DNA of 64,000 nucleotides from positions 9,548,001 through 9,612,000 of the forward strand of contig NZ_CP186274.1 in assembly GCF_049331405.1 (NCBI RefSeq). Direction: 5' to 3'. This DNA is from PoT sp049331405 (GTDB lineage Bacteria > Planctomycetota > Planctomycetia > Isosphaerales > Isosphaeraceae). The notes beneath the pieces are model-generated. The model was not told the DNA's origin and made no database searches. It saw nothing but the letters and a program-made list of their open reading frames with translations. Positions 8,212 to 16,285 of this stretch are shown in pieces (position 1 is the first letter of the stretch; each line of letters opens with the position of its first letter). The position numbers were made by a program, and so were the translations under genes.

Positions 8212-9645
8212 ATGGGAAGCGCAACGCAATCGGAGCGGACGGCCGACGAGGAAGCCGTCGAGCTGGCGAGCCGACCGGAAAGCTCGGGCAGCCTGTACCG
8301 GGTCCTCTGGCGCTGGCATTTCTACGCCGGGGTGCTCATCTCGCCGATCCTGCTCATCGTCACCCTGACGGGGGCGCTCTACATCTTCCACTCGGAAATC
8401 GAGGACCTCGGCCACGCCAGGCTCCGCTTCGTCACGCCGGAGCCGGGGGCCTCGCGAGCGAACACCGACGCGATCGTGGCCGCGGCGAAGGCGTCGGAGC
8501 CGAGCCTCAACGCGGTCTCGCTGGAACTCCGGGCCGAGCCCAACCGCGCGGCGATCGTCCGGATGGGACCGGCGGGAGCGAAGGGGAGGGACGCGAGCCC
8601 GGTCGCCGTCTATGTAGATCCGTACAAGGCGAGCGTGGTCGGCTCGTTCGACTCGAGGGCCGGCGATGGCGTCTCCGAGTTCTTTGATGTCGTGCTCGTG
8701 ATCCATCGCCAGTTGCTGGCCGGCACGACCGGCCGGATCCTGGTGGAGTTGACCGTCGGCTGGACGATCGTCTTGATGGTCACGGGGGTCTACCTCTGGT
8801 GGCCCAAGAAGCGCGGGCAGACGCTCGGGGTCTGGTGGCCCCGCCTCCACGGGAAGCTCTACACGATCCTGCGAGATCTCCACACGGTCCTCGGCATCTA
8901 CCTGCTGGCACCGATCGCGATCATCGTCGTGACGGGCCTCTTCTACACGGTCGTCTGGAGCGAGGCCTTCCACCTCGCGACGAGGAGCAAGGAAGCCGCG
9001 GCCGCCGAGGCCAAGGCGCAGTCGAAGGGCAAGGGGAAGTCCAGGGCCAGGGCCGAAAATCCCTCGCCGAAAGAGCCCGCGGCGACTCCGACTCCGACCC
9101 ACCCCTTGCTGACGCTCGAGCAGGTGAAGGACCTCTCGCTGAAGGGCTATCCGGGACGCAATCTCCTGATCAGCCTGGCCGACAAGCCGGGCGGGGGCAT
9201 CGCCGTCGGCGCGGCGAATGACTACAACAACTCGTACGGGCCCTTCGTCTCGGCCCAGTTCGAGATCGATCGCGTCAGCGGCAAGATCGGGCCGGTCAAG
9301 ACGCTCGCCGAGGACCATCGATACTGGTGGCACGGGTGGGTGTACACCTTGCACGTCGGGAGTTTCTACGGGCCGACGACCAAGGTGATCTGGTTCGTCT
9401 CCTGCATGATCCTGTCCGGCTTGCCGATCACGGGCCTCTGGATGTGGTGGGTCCGGCGGCCCAAAGGTCGCTCGGGATTCCCTCGACGCCCCAACCGACG
9501 GATGACCGCGGGGCTGCTGGCCACGATCGTCGGCCTGGCCCTGATCCTGCCCGTCCTCGGCGCGAGCATGATCGCCATCGCCGTCGGAGAGTCCGTCTAC
9601 CTCTTCTCGCGTCGACGCCTCCGCAAGCTGCCGGCCTCGGCCTGA
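8212..9645 (+). CDS. PepSY-associated transmembrane protein
   Basis: A 477-residue inner-membrane protein of the PepSY-TM family, often iron-regulated and linked to siderophore uptake or reduction. About five membrane segments are visible: WHFYAGVLISPILLIVTLTG near residues 36-58; TVGWTIVLMVTGVYLWW; YLLAPIAIIVVTGLFYTVVW; VIWFVSCMILSGLPITGLWM; and a final one near residues 445-468. The conserved WRWHFYAG and WWHGWVYTLHVG motifs with membrane histidines fit a heme- or metal-related role. A Lys/Ala-rich low-complexity linker sits around residues 262-295. No TonB receptor or siderophore gene lies nearby, so its partner is unknown. Confidence 0.82.
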   Translation: MGSATQSERTADEEAVELASRPESSGSLYRVLWRWHFYAGVLISPILLIVTLTGALYIFHSEIEDLGHARLRFVTPEPGASRANTDAIVAAAKASEPSLNAVSLELRAEPNRAAIVRMGPAGAKGRDASPVAVYVDPYKASVVGSFDSRAGDGVSEFFDVVLVIHRQLLAGTTGRILVELTVGWTIVLMVTGVYLWWPKKRGQTLGVWWPRLHGKLYTILRDLHTVLGIYLLAPIAIIVVTGLFYTVVWSEAFHLATRSKEAAAAEAKAQSKGKGKSRARAENPSPKEPAATPTPTHPLLTLEQVKDLSLKGYPGRNLLISLADKPGGGIAVGAANDYNNSYGPFVSAQFEIDRVSGKIGPVKTLAEDHRYWWHGWVYTLHVGSFYGPTTKVIWFVSCMILSGLPITGLWMWWVRRPKGRSGFPRRPNRRMTAGLLATIVGLALILPVLGASMIAIAVGESVYLFSRRRLRKLPASA

Positions 9646-9660
9646 TCGTCGGACCGACGA

Positions 9661-9682
9661 GGGGCGGACGCCGATCCGCCCC
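9661..9682 (+). other. Hairpin after the PepSY gene
   Basis: GGGGCGGA (9661-9668) and TCCGCCCC (9675-9682) with a 6-nt loop, 15 nt after the stop. It is very GC-rich with no U-tract. It is possibly a 3'-end or rho-associated element. Confidence 0.4.
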
Positions 9683-9956
9683 GCCTGCCACACCTCATCA
9701 CATCAAAACCACAGCATTTCACGCCACATCCCATCCATCGGGACGTCGACCCTCTTCGTCGGCGAATGCCTCAGTGTGGGTATTTGGGGAATTCGGGGCT
9801 GAATCCCGGGGTCGAACGAGCCTGGGAAGACTTTGCCGACGCCCCTGCACCAGTCGGGACGATAGCCGATGCACGCCGTCATCGATGAGGCGGCTTGCCG
9901 GAAAGGGGATCGTACGCTGGTCTCGGCGTAGACTGGACTTAGGGATGAGGTTGGGA

Positions 9957-9985
9957 TTGACGGTTTTCCCGGTTCTCCCTAGACT
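9957..9985 (+). promoter_or_regulatory. Candidate promoter for the lipoprotein gene at 10076
   Basis: TTGACG (9957-9962), a 17-nt spacer and TAGACT (9980-9985). It is 90 nt upstream of the start codon in an otherwise empty 430-nt intergenic region (9646-10075). This is one of the better sigma-70-like matches in the window. Confidence 0.45.
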
Positions 9986-10075
9986 CCGCCGAGTTTTGGG
10001 TCCACGCGGAGGTCGCGCGTGGGCCGGCACGTCACGTCCGTCACGTTAGCGAGTGTTGCGGAAAGGATTCCGCCG

Positions 10076-10954
10076 ATGAAGCGAATGACTCACGCGCTCG
10101 TCCTGGCCATGATGGCCGTCACGGGCTGTACGCTCAACAAAACGGACCTACGCACCGCGAATTTCGTCAGCAAGATTGGTAACGGCGGTCAGCTCATCGA
10201 GCCGAAGCGTTGCGCGCTCAAGATTGCGATCCTGGCGCGCCCGGTCCACGATAAGGTGATCGACCAAGGGCTTTGGAGCGTCGTGGACGAGCAGGTCGTC
10301 CCCCACGAATTGCACAAGGCCCTCGAAACCAACGGCCTGCGGGTCGGCCTGCTCTCGGGTGAGCTCCCGGCCGAGGTCGAGACGCTGCTCAACAAGCCCA
10401 TCAACCCGGGCCAGGGCAAGCCGGTCCAGTACATCAACATCCCCGACGGCGATCAGACGATGATCAGCACGGGAGAGGCAGTCCCTCAGGTCAGCCTGCT
10501 CCTGAACCGGGATGGCAACGCCGCCGGCAAGGATTATCAGGATGCGAGCGGCTGGCTCCGCACCACCGTCAACTACGAAGGGGAGAACTCGGTCTCCGTC
10601 CGGATCCTGCCCGAGATCCACCACGGCCCGATCACCCGGGGTTTCTCGGCCATGCCCAACACGGGCGAGTTCAGCCCCCGCCAGTTCGTGCAGAAGGATG
10701 GTCAGCAGGAAGACGCCCTGCGCGAGCTTGCGACGACCCTGAACCTGAAGCCGGGGCAGGTCGCCGTGCTCGGCTGCGACGGCAGCCGCAAGCGTAGCCT
10801 GGGCTCGTTCCTCTTCACGGAGACAGAGGCGAACAGCGACCGCCTACTCCAGCGGGTCGTGCTCATCTGGGCCACCCGCTCCACCACCGTCAACCCGGGG
10901 ACGGGGACGATGGTCCCCCAGAACCTGGAGCCGATCGAGCCGCCGAAATCGTAG
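10076..10954 (+). CDS. Hypothetical lipoprotein
   Basis: A 292-residue predicted lipoprotein of no recognised family. Signal peptide MKRMTHALVLAMMAVTGC with lipobox V15-T-G-C18. GAAAGGA precedes the ATG at 10076, and the longer upstream frame is rejected because it displaces the signal. The mature protein is globular with no repeats. It includes HELHKALETNGLRVGLLSGE and HHGPITRGFSAMPNTGEFSP, and ends Pro-rich (NLEPIEPPKS). No catalytic motif was recognised. It appears monocistronic. A function should not be assigned. Confidence 0.72.
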   Translation: MKRMTHALVLAMMAVTGCTLNKTDLRTANFVSKIGNGGQLIEPKRCALKIAILARPVHDKVIDQGLWSVVDEQVVPHELHKALETNGLRVGLLSGELPAEVETLLNKPINPGQGKPVQYINIPDGDQTMISTGEAVPQVSLLLNRDGNAAGKDYQDASGWLRTTVNYEGENSVSVRILPEIHHGPITRGFSAMPNTGEFSPRQFVQKDGQQEDALRELATTLNLKPGQVAVLGCDGSRKRSLGSFLFTETEANSDRLLQRVVLIWATRSTTVNPGTGTMVPQNLEPIEPPKS

Positions 10955-11029
10955 CGGCCCGAGAACCCGAAGTCCGTATCTTGCGTCAATACTATCGCGA
11001 GGACTCGTGACGCCGAGGCTTAAGGCAAT

Positions 11030-11054
11030 CGAGAGGGGGTCAGACCCCCTCTCG
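11030..11054. repeat. Perfect short palindrome (11-bp stem, 3-nt loop)
   Basis: CGAGAGGGGGT (11030-11040), loop CAG, ACCCCCTCTCG (11044-11054). It lies 75 nt after the lipoprotein gene and about 210 nt before rtcA. The core GGGGGTCAGACCCCC is near-symmetric on both strands. It may be a dispersed palindromic repeat or a hairpin terminator lacking a U-tract. Confidence 0.55.
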
Positions 11055-11261
11055 TCGCCGAATGCCGGGTCCGGGTCCCGTTTCGGAGAAGGAGTGCGTG
11101 CCATGGAGTGGCAGCCGATGAGTGTCGAAGACGGACGCCGCGTCCAGGCCGGGGTCCGCAAGCGCTGGACGCACCACTCGCGACATGACCGGGTGGCTTC
11201 GCCTCATCGCTCCGAATGGCTCCAGGAATCCGCGCCTGCTTCTGCCGGGAGTCCTCGTGAG

Positions 11262-12311
11262 ATGTCGACGACGCGCCTGATCAGCCTCGACGGCTCGGTC
11301 GGAGAAGGGGGGGGCCAGATCCTGCGGACAGCCCTCTCGCTCTCGCTCCTGACCGGCCAGGGGTTCCGGATCGCCCAGATCCGGGCCAACCGCGACCGCC
11401 CCGGCCTCCGGCCACAGCACCTCGCCGCGGTCGAGGCCGCCGGCAAGCTCGCCCAGGCCGACATCACCGGGGCCTCGGTCGGCTCGCGAAGCCTGATCTT
11501 CCGGCCCGACGCCTATGTGCCCCAGGACCTCTCGATCGACGTCGGCACGGCGGGCTCCACAGCCCTGATCCTCCACACGCTCCACCTGCCCCTTGCGCTC
11601 CGGACGGATGAGGCGATCCGCCTCACCCTGAACGGCGGCACCTTCAACATGGCCGCGCCGTCGTTCCCCTTCCTGGACGCGACCTGGCGGGCACACCTCC
11701 GCGCGATCGGAGCCCCGATCGCCCTCTCGATGCCCAGGGCCGGCTTCTACCCCAAGGGGGGCGGCGAGCTCAGCGCCTGGATCGAACCGGCCAACCTCAA
11801 GCCCTTGATCGCGATCGACCGCGGCCCGCTCGTCAGGGTCCGCGGGATCGCCGGCGTCGCCAACCTCCGGCCCGACATTGCGGTCAGGATGCGTGACCGC
11901 GCCGAGGCCAGGCTCGCCGACTTCGGCATCCGCGCCGAGATCGAGCTCTCGAAGTGGGAGAGCCCGGGGCAAGGGGCCGCGATCGGCCTGATCGCCGAGT
12001 ACGAGGGATGCGTCCCCGCGACGTTCTCCGGCCTCGGCGAGATCGGCAAGCCGGCCGAGGCCGTCGCGGACGACGCGGTCGATGAACTCCTCGCGTTCGA
12101 GGCGTCGAAGGGCGCGGCGGTCGACCCGCACTCGGCCGACCAGATCCTCCTCCCGCTGGCCCTGACCCCAGGTCGCAGCGAGTACACCGTCTCGGAGGTC
12201 ACCGACCACCTCCGCACCAACGCCGAGACGATCAAAGCATTCCTCCTCGAGCGGTCCATCACCGTCGAAGAGGCCGAAGGGGATCGACCCGGCCGGGTCA
12301 TCATCGCCTGA
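11262..12311 (+). CDS. rtcA: RNA 3'-terminal phosphate cyclase
   Basis: A 349-residue RtcA-type cyclase that converts RNA 3'-phosphate ends to 2',3'-cyclic phosphates using ATP through a covalent His-AMP. ISLDGSVGEGGGQILRTALS and NRDRPGLRPQHLAAVEAA are family hallmarks. The adenylated histidine is expected at His316 in TDHLRTNAETI. GGGAG lies upstream of ATG 11262; the open frame upstream to 11007 covers the palindrome and is not conserved-looking. No rtcB or rtcR neighbour is visible, so it is not in the classic RNA-repair operon here. A good terminator follows. Confidence 0.9.
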   Translation: MSTTRLISLDGSVGEGGGQILRTALSLSLLTGQGFRIAQIRANRDRPGLRPQHLAAVEAAGKLAQADITGASVGSRSLIFRPDAYVPQDLSIDVGTAGSTALILHTLHLPLALRTDEAIRLTLNGGTFNMAAPSFPFLDATWRAHLRAIGAPIALSMPRAGFYPKGGGELSAWIEPANLKPLIAIDRGPLVRVRGIAGVANLRPDIAVRMRDRAEARLADFGIRAEIELSKWESPGQGAAIGLIAEYEGCVPATFSGLGEIGKPAEAVADDAVDELLAFEASKGAAVDPHSADQILLPLALTPGRSEYTVSEVTDHLRTNAETIKAFLLERSITVEEAEGDRPGRVIIA

Positions 12312-12337
12312 TCGACTCGTCAGCCTACCAAAACGCG

Positions 12338-12381
12338 AAGGGCCCCCGACGAACCATAACGGTCGTCGGAGGCCCTTTTTT
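12338..12381 (+). terminator. Intrinsic terminator after rtcA
   Basis: A GC-rich stem from AAGGGCCCCCGACGA (12338-12352) paired with TCGTCGGAGGCCCTT (12363-12377), with one mismatch, followed by a run of Ts ending at 12381. It lies between rtcA and a convergent small gene and may serve both. Confidence 0.85.
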
Positions 12382-12406
12382 GATTATAGGCTCATGGCTC
12401 GACCCG

Positions 12407-12646
12407 TCAGGGCTTGCTGGCGGGAGAGGCCGGGAGTCGCTCGCCCTGCGACGCGAAGCCCGGGTCGCGGGGATCGAGCGGATCGGCCAGGGCTTCTTTC
12501 GTCGGGACATGCTCGGCAGCGAGCGAAAGCCGAGGCTCCTGATTTTCGCCGGCCCAGGCCGCGACCTCGGTCGAGATGAGGCTCGCCAGGCCCCAGGCCA
12601 TCACGCCCAATGCGAACAGACTCCTGATGAACGTGTGCGTTTTCAT
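12407..12646 (-). CDS. Small predicted secreted protein
   Basis: A 79-residue protein with an N-terminal hydrophobic segment (KTHTFIRSLFALGVMAWGLA, then SLISTEVAAWA), probably a signal peptide cleaved after AWA, or a single membrane anchor. The remainder is short, Pro-rich and hydrophilic (PTKEALADPLDPRDPGFASQ). AGAGGTG lies about 8 nt before ATG 12646, which supports this start over one 13 codons upstream. It is of unknown function and no family was recognised. It is convergent with rtcA across the terminator. Confidence 0.5.
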   Translation of the reverse strand: MKTHTFIRSLFALGVMAWGLASLISTEVAAWAGENQEPRLSLAAEHVPTKEALADPLDPRDPGFASQGERLPASPASKP

Positions 12647-12761
12647 AAAGGACACCTCTTCCCCAATTCGGCAGGCTTCATCCATCGGATATGACGCGGC
12701 CCCGGAACGGGTCGCCGCCTGTTTTCAAGATCATTTCAAGTGGCCACATGATTGGAGTTAT

Positions 12762-12791
12762 GAGCCCGCCCCGTCGTCCGGGGCCGGGCTC
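12762..12791. other. GC-rich hairpin between two minus-strand genes
   Basis: GAGCCCG-CCCC (12762-12772) pairs with GGGG-C-CGGGCTC (12780-12791). It is just downstream of the RbfA-like gene (minus strand), but only the plus strand is followed by a T-rich stretch (CCCCTGGTTTT). Role uncertain. Confidence 0.4.
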
Positions 12792-12807
12792 CCCTGGTTT
12801 TCTCGGC

Positions 12808-13242
12808 TCAGTCGAGCACGTATCCATCCTCGCCTTTCACCAGCACGCTATACGCGAGAACCGGGGCCCGGCGTCGCGTGATGGCCTGGGCGACCTCGCT
12901 CCGGAGTCGGCCGGAGGCGTGGGAGAGTCGCTCGAGCACGACCTCGGGCGTCGCCTCCCTCGAAGGGGGGTCGACGAGGACCGTGACCAGCAGGCGCGAG
13001 GCGTCCGGCGCCGGGACGACTTCCACCACTTGCAGGTTCCTCAGCACGTCGTCGCGGGCGTCGGCGGCGAGGACCTCCGCGATGGTCTCGGCGACCTGCT
13101 CGCAGAGCTGCAACGCCTTCCGCTTGATCTTCTGACGCGAACCCGACTGGCGGACCCATTCTCGAGGGTCGATGCCATCCTCGGGTTGAACCTCGCCGCA
13201 CAAGGCGCGCAGCGTCTTCCACGACGGTTTTTTGAAGGACAT
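12808..13242 (-). CDS. RbfA-like ribosome-binding factor
   Basis: A 144-residue cytoplasmic protein. Residues 37-135 match the pattern of ribosome-binding factor A, a KH-fold protein that assists 30S maturation. It has KIKRKALQLCEQVAETIAEV, then NLQVVEVVPAPDASRLLVTV, then LERLSHASGRLRSEVAQAIT with RRRAPVLAYSVL at the end. Compared with E. coli RbfA, it has a 35-residue N-terminal extension rich in Lys/Trp/Arg. The usual neighbours (infB, truB, nusA) are absent. It may be the genome's only rbfA or a paralogue, hence no gene symbol. Confidence 0.55.
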   Translation of the reverse strand: MSFKKPSWKTLRALCGEVQPEDGIDPREWVRQSGSRQKIKRKALQLCEQVAETIAEVLAADARDDVLRNLQVVEVVPAPDASRLLVTVLVDPPSREATPEVVLERLSHASGRLRSEVAQAITRRRAPVLAYSVLVKGEDGYVLD

Positions 13243-13661
13243 CGCTCATCTCACGTGGAAAGGTCCGGGCGCACCCTCGGCGTCCCGGCAAACTCATGCC
13301 TTGGTACGATCCAACGTGGAGAGCCTGGCCCGAGCGGGCCGTGAGGAGGGTTACCCGACCTCGGGACGCAGGCTCGACGACACAGCTAGCGTGGGACTCA
13401 GCGTCATCGTGAACCTCCTTCTCGAGTCGAGCGGGCATAACGCGGGCGAAACCGCGAGGCATATCCAAGGGCCCTGGAAATCGGGCCGAATTCTTGGCCT
13501 GCCGCTGGTAGGACACGACAGCCCCGCCTCGGTTCGCGCGGTCTCGACGGATTTTCCTGGGCGAACCGCCGGCCTTCGAAATGAACAAAGCCACCGGACG
13601 ACGTGGGCCGAATAGGCTCGCGACGTCCGGCGGCTCGATGGATCGCCTTGATGGAGTCGGC
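13243..13661. other. Intergenic stretch, no gene seen
   Basis: About 420 nt between the RbfA-like gene and the phosphodiesterase gene, both on the minus strand. The open frames crossing it lack any recognisable domain and mostly antiparallel the neighbours. It presumably carries the RbfA-like gene's promoter. Confidence 0.4.
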
Positions 13662-15326
13662 TCAGAGGTATCCGAGGTCGGCCAGGCGCTGCTGGATCTC
13701 GGCGTCCTCTTCCTCGGAGTATGCGACGGGGACCGCCGACTCCTCTCCGCCCGAGGCCCCCGCGTGGACGCTGCCGTTGGCCGGGACGAGCGACGGGTCG
13801 AGGATCTCGGTGAGGACGCGGCCGTCCATGTCGGCGGGGACGGGGACGCCCATCAGGTGAAGGACCGTCGGGGCGATGTCGAGCAGGTTCGCCCCTTGCG
13901 GAGTAGACCCTCGGCGGAAGGCGGGGCCCGAGGCCACGATCATCCCCTCCATCCGGTGGTCGCCGGTCGGCCCGAAGGCGGGGGAGATGAGCTTGTTCGT
14001 CGTGAAGTCGTGCAGGCCGATCGTGCGATAGCGCCAGTCCTCAAGTACAACCGTCAGGTCGGGTGCGAGGTGGGCCTGGGGCCCGTTGTACAGTTCCTCG
14101 CGCTCGTAGATCCGCTCGACCAGGGGCTTGCCCGTCTCGGGGTGGGGCAGGGCCATGAGCCCGGCCTTGAGCTCGTCGAGCAAGGGCCGGACGTCCTCGG
14201 GCTCCACGCAGCCTTGCGGCTGCCTCCCCTTCACGTTCAGAAAGATCTGCCCGAAGTTGCCCTGGGCATAGGCCTTGGTCTTGGACCAGTCGATGTGCCG
14301 TCGCGAGAGGAAGGCCGACTCGGCGAGCCGCTCGATCGGGCTATCCTGCTTGCCACGGAACCGGCTGACGCGCTGGCCGGCCATGCCGAGCCTGGACATC
14401 AGGCCGTAGAACCACTGGGGCGTCGCCCCTTGCTTGTAGAACCAGTGCTTCTGCTTGACGTAGAACGAGTCCTGCAAGGCGATGTCGCCCCGCTCGAGCA
14501 GCCAGACGTTGAAGTTGACGTACCACTCGATCGGCCCGAAGCCGTGGTCGCTCATCAGGATCAGAGAGGTATCCGGGGGCAGGGAGGCCTCGATCTCGCC
14601 GATCCCGCGGTCGAGCCGCTTCCAGAAGTCCACGCAGCCCGCACGGAGCTTCGTGAAGTCGTGCCCCTTTGCGAGCCTGTGCGTCTCGTCCCAGACGTGC
14701 CAGAGCTCGTGCTGGGCGCGGTCGGTCGCCATCAGGTCGAACATGAAGAGGTCCCACTCGCAGCGACCCATCAGGAACTGGATCGCCTTCAAGTGGTGGT
14801 CGAGGAACTCGGTGAGGTCGGCGAGGACCCCCGCCTCATTGCCGCCGTCGTGCACCGAGGACGACCAGGGACGATAGGGGCCGACGACCTTCTCCAACTC
14901 GGCGAGGATCGCCGGGTCGCTGGAGAAGTCGGGCGAGTTGGCCGGGCTGAGGAAGTCGCCGAGGTAGAACCCCGGGGCCTTGCGCGGGGGGTAGCTCATC
15001 GGCACGCCGCCGGCGACCGTGGACTTCCCGTGCTTGGCGGCGATCTCCCAGACCAACTCCGCCTTGATGGCCCTCGAGGAGTTCACCCGCCCCTTGAGGG
15101 GGTTGTGCGAGTATTCGAGGAACTCGAAGACCCCGTGTTTGCCGGAATTCTTCCCGGTCATCACGCCGGTCCAGGCCACCGGGCTGAGGGGCGGGAAGAC
15201 CGAGTTCAACGTCCCCGAGGCGCCCTTCTCCCTGAGTCTGGAAAGGTTGGGGAGTTCCCCCGCTTTGGCCAGGGGATCCAATAAATCCCACGTGGCTCCA
15301 TCCAGGCCCAGTACGAAAACCTTCAT
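13662..15326 (-). CDS. Alkaline phosphatase superfamily protein (type I phosphodiesterase/nucleotide pyrophosphatase)
   Basis: A 554-residue metal-dependent hydrolase. The N-terminus MKVFVLGLDGATWDLLDPLA carries the first metal-ligand aspartate. SPVAWTGVMTGKNSGKHGVF holds the catalytic Ser/Thr region, LILMSDHGFGPIEWYVNFNV the DH metal motif, and SGPAFRRGSTPQGANLLDIA then PTVLHLMGVPVPADMDG the C-terminal family signature. ATG 15326 is preferred over an upstream ATG at 15401, which adds 25 unconserved residues. No signal peptide is seen, so the enzyme is likely cytoplasmic. The substrate (phosphodiester, phosphoglycan or nucleotide) cannot be told. The C-terminus is acidic. Confidence 0.85.
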   Translation of the reverse strand: MKVFVLGLDGATWDLLDPLAKAGELPNLSRLREKGASGTLNSVFPPLSPVAWTGVMTGKNSGKHGVFEFLEYSHNPLKGRVNSSRAIKAELVWEIAAKHGKSTVAGGVPMSYPPRKAPGFYLGDFLSPANSPDFSSDPAILAELEKVVGPYRPWSSSVHDGGNEAGVLADLTEFLDHHLKAIQFLMGRCEWDLFMFDLMATDRAQHELWHVWDETHRLAKGHDFTKLRAGCVDFWKRLDRGIGEIEASLPPDTSLILMSDHGFGPIEWYVNFNVWLLERGDIALQDSFYVKQKHWFYKQGATPQWFYGLMSRLGMAGQRVSRFRGKQDSPIERLAESAFLSRRHIDWSKTKAYAQGNFGQIFLNVKGRQPQGCVEPEDVRPLLDELKAGLMALPHPETGKPLVERIYEREELYNGPQAHLAPDLTVVLEDWRYRTIGLHDFTTNKLISPAFGPTGDHRMEGMIVASGPAFRRGSTPQGANLLDIAPTVLHLMGVPVPADMDGRVLTEILDPSLVPANGSVHAGASGGEESAVPVAYSEEEDAEIQQRLADLGYL

Positions 15327-15659
15327 GTCGCCCGATCCCTTGCCAGTGGTCGTTTCCGCCTCGGACGTCCCTGAGAACTTTGGAGACTCCGGAGCTTTCA
15401 CCAGTTTACCGCGATCTGGATCGGAAAAGCGACTCGGCTTTCCCGCATCAGAACTTCACTGTCTTGCCCACAACAACTACACAACTGTCGCGAAAGCAGG
15501 CACTGCCGTCTGCCGACTCCGAGGGGCGAAAACCCTCTTTGAGAAATCCATAAGAACGCAACTCACGAAACTCCAGAGCATTACAACAAAATCGCCACGC
15601 CGATCGATTCGCAATAAAGTCGTGGCATGCCGCGTGCATTTCATTCTACCATAACTCGA

Positions 15660-15687
15660 AGCGGTCAACCTAAAACCGCTGGCTTTT
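15660..15687 (+). terminator. Small hairpin with T-run (plus strand)
   Basis: AGCGGT (15660-15665) and ACCGCT (15675-15680) followed by GGCTTTTT. It is oriented to stop plus-strand transcription, yet no plus-strand gene lies upstream. Confidence 0.4.
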
Positions 15688-15760
15688 TGAAGTTGGGTTA
15701 CAACGACTTCAACGAAGACCCGAGTCCAAGTCACGAGCAAGCGTCGTTCTCCCTGGCTGT

Positions 15761-15796
15761 GCCCGGCTCCCTCGGGGGGAGCCGGGCTTTTTTTTT
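15761..15796 (+). terminator. Strong intrinsic terminator (plus strand), orphan
   Basis: GCCCGGCTCC (15761-15770), loop, GGAGCCGGGC (15778-15787), then nine Ts (15788-15796). This is a textbook rho-independent terminator. The upstream gene (phosphodiesterase) is on the opposite strand, so its cognate transcript is not identified. A plus-strand RNA starting within 15330-15760 is implied. Confidence 0.8.
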
Positions 15797-16104
15797 CGAA
15801 CGGCGGAAATCTCTAATTCGATTGACTTGCGGCCCTCTGCATTTCAGACGGTTTCCTGTCTCTATATTTGGTACCAACTGACACCCTTCACGCTGCATCA
15901 CGAAGAGTTGCCTACCAACATACGTTCTCTTCGAATCATTCCGCCCTGCATCTCAGAAATCCCCTCCGGCATATTCGATCAGACCCGCTCGTAGCCCAAG
16001 TTCTCCGCATGCAATGATTCCACAACTCTTGGACTTGTGCTTCTAAGCAGGGGAGCGTTTGGATATTATGTTCGCGGGGTCGCACAAGAATCATGTCGAG
16101 CAGA

Positions 16105-16166
16105 TCCTCGGCAGCCATTTCACCAGTTTCACCTATCCTCGGCAGCCATTTCACCAGTTTCACCTA
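16105..16166. repeat. 31-bp perfect tandem duplication (2 copies)
   Basis: Two head-to-tail identical copies, 16105-16135 and 16136-16166, each beginning TCCTCGGCAGCC and ending TTTCACCTA. There is no third copy and no flanking target-site pattern. It looks like a simple slippage or recombination duplication in non-coding DNA. Confidence 0.9.
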
Positions 16167-16198
16167 CACGTTTTGATTTGACTCACTAAAATCTCACT

Positions 16199-16242
16199 AA
16201 AAAATGCAACGAGTGCGGCGGGGGATCCTCGCCACACTCGTT
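16199..16242 (-). terminator. Terminator of the 1550-residue protein gene
   Basis: AACGAGTG (16208-16215) pairs with CACTCGTT (16235-16242), with an inner GGCG/CGCC stem. On the minus strand the stem is followed by GCA and six Ts (16199-16204). It is 44 nt beyond the stop codon at 16286. A four-T run on the other side could make it bidirectional. Confidence 0.75.
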
Positions 16243-16285
16243 TTCGCACATATAATCAATCAATATTCAGCCCGTCCGGATCCAT

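Larger units (their letters stand above)
15327..16198. other. Gene-poor, AT-richer stretch
   Basis: About 870 nt between two minus-strand genes with no convincing CDS or tRNA. It contains two plus-strand terminator-like hairpins (15660-15687, 15761-15796) and a 31-bp tandem duplication (16105-16166). Base composition is clearly lower in GC than the flanking genes, which fits a decayed region or a non-coding transcription unit. Confidence 0.5.

Noticed and set aside
13581..15284. 567-codon plus-strand frame opposite the phosphodiesterase gene
   Set aside because: The opposite strand has metal-binding motifs of the alkaline phosphatase superfamily; this frame has none.
15936..16163. 75-codon minus-strand frame overlapping the 31-bp duplication
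   Set aside because: It begins inside the repeat, has no ribosome-binding site and no family resemblance; a transposase remnant was considered but no DDE-type or HTH motif was seen.
16105..16166. Possible CRISPR-like repeat
   Set aside because: Only two copies directly abutting with no spacers and no cas genes nearby.
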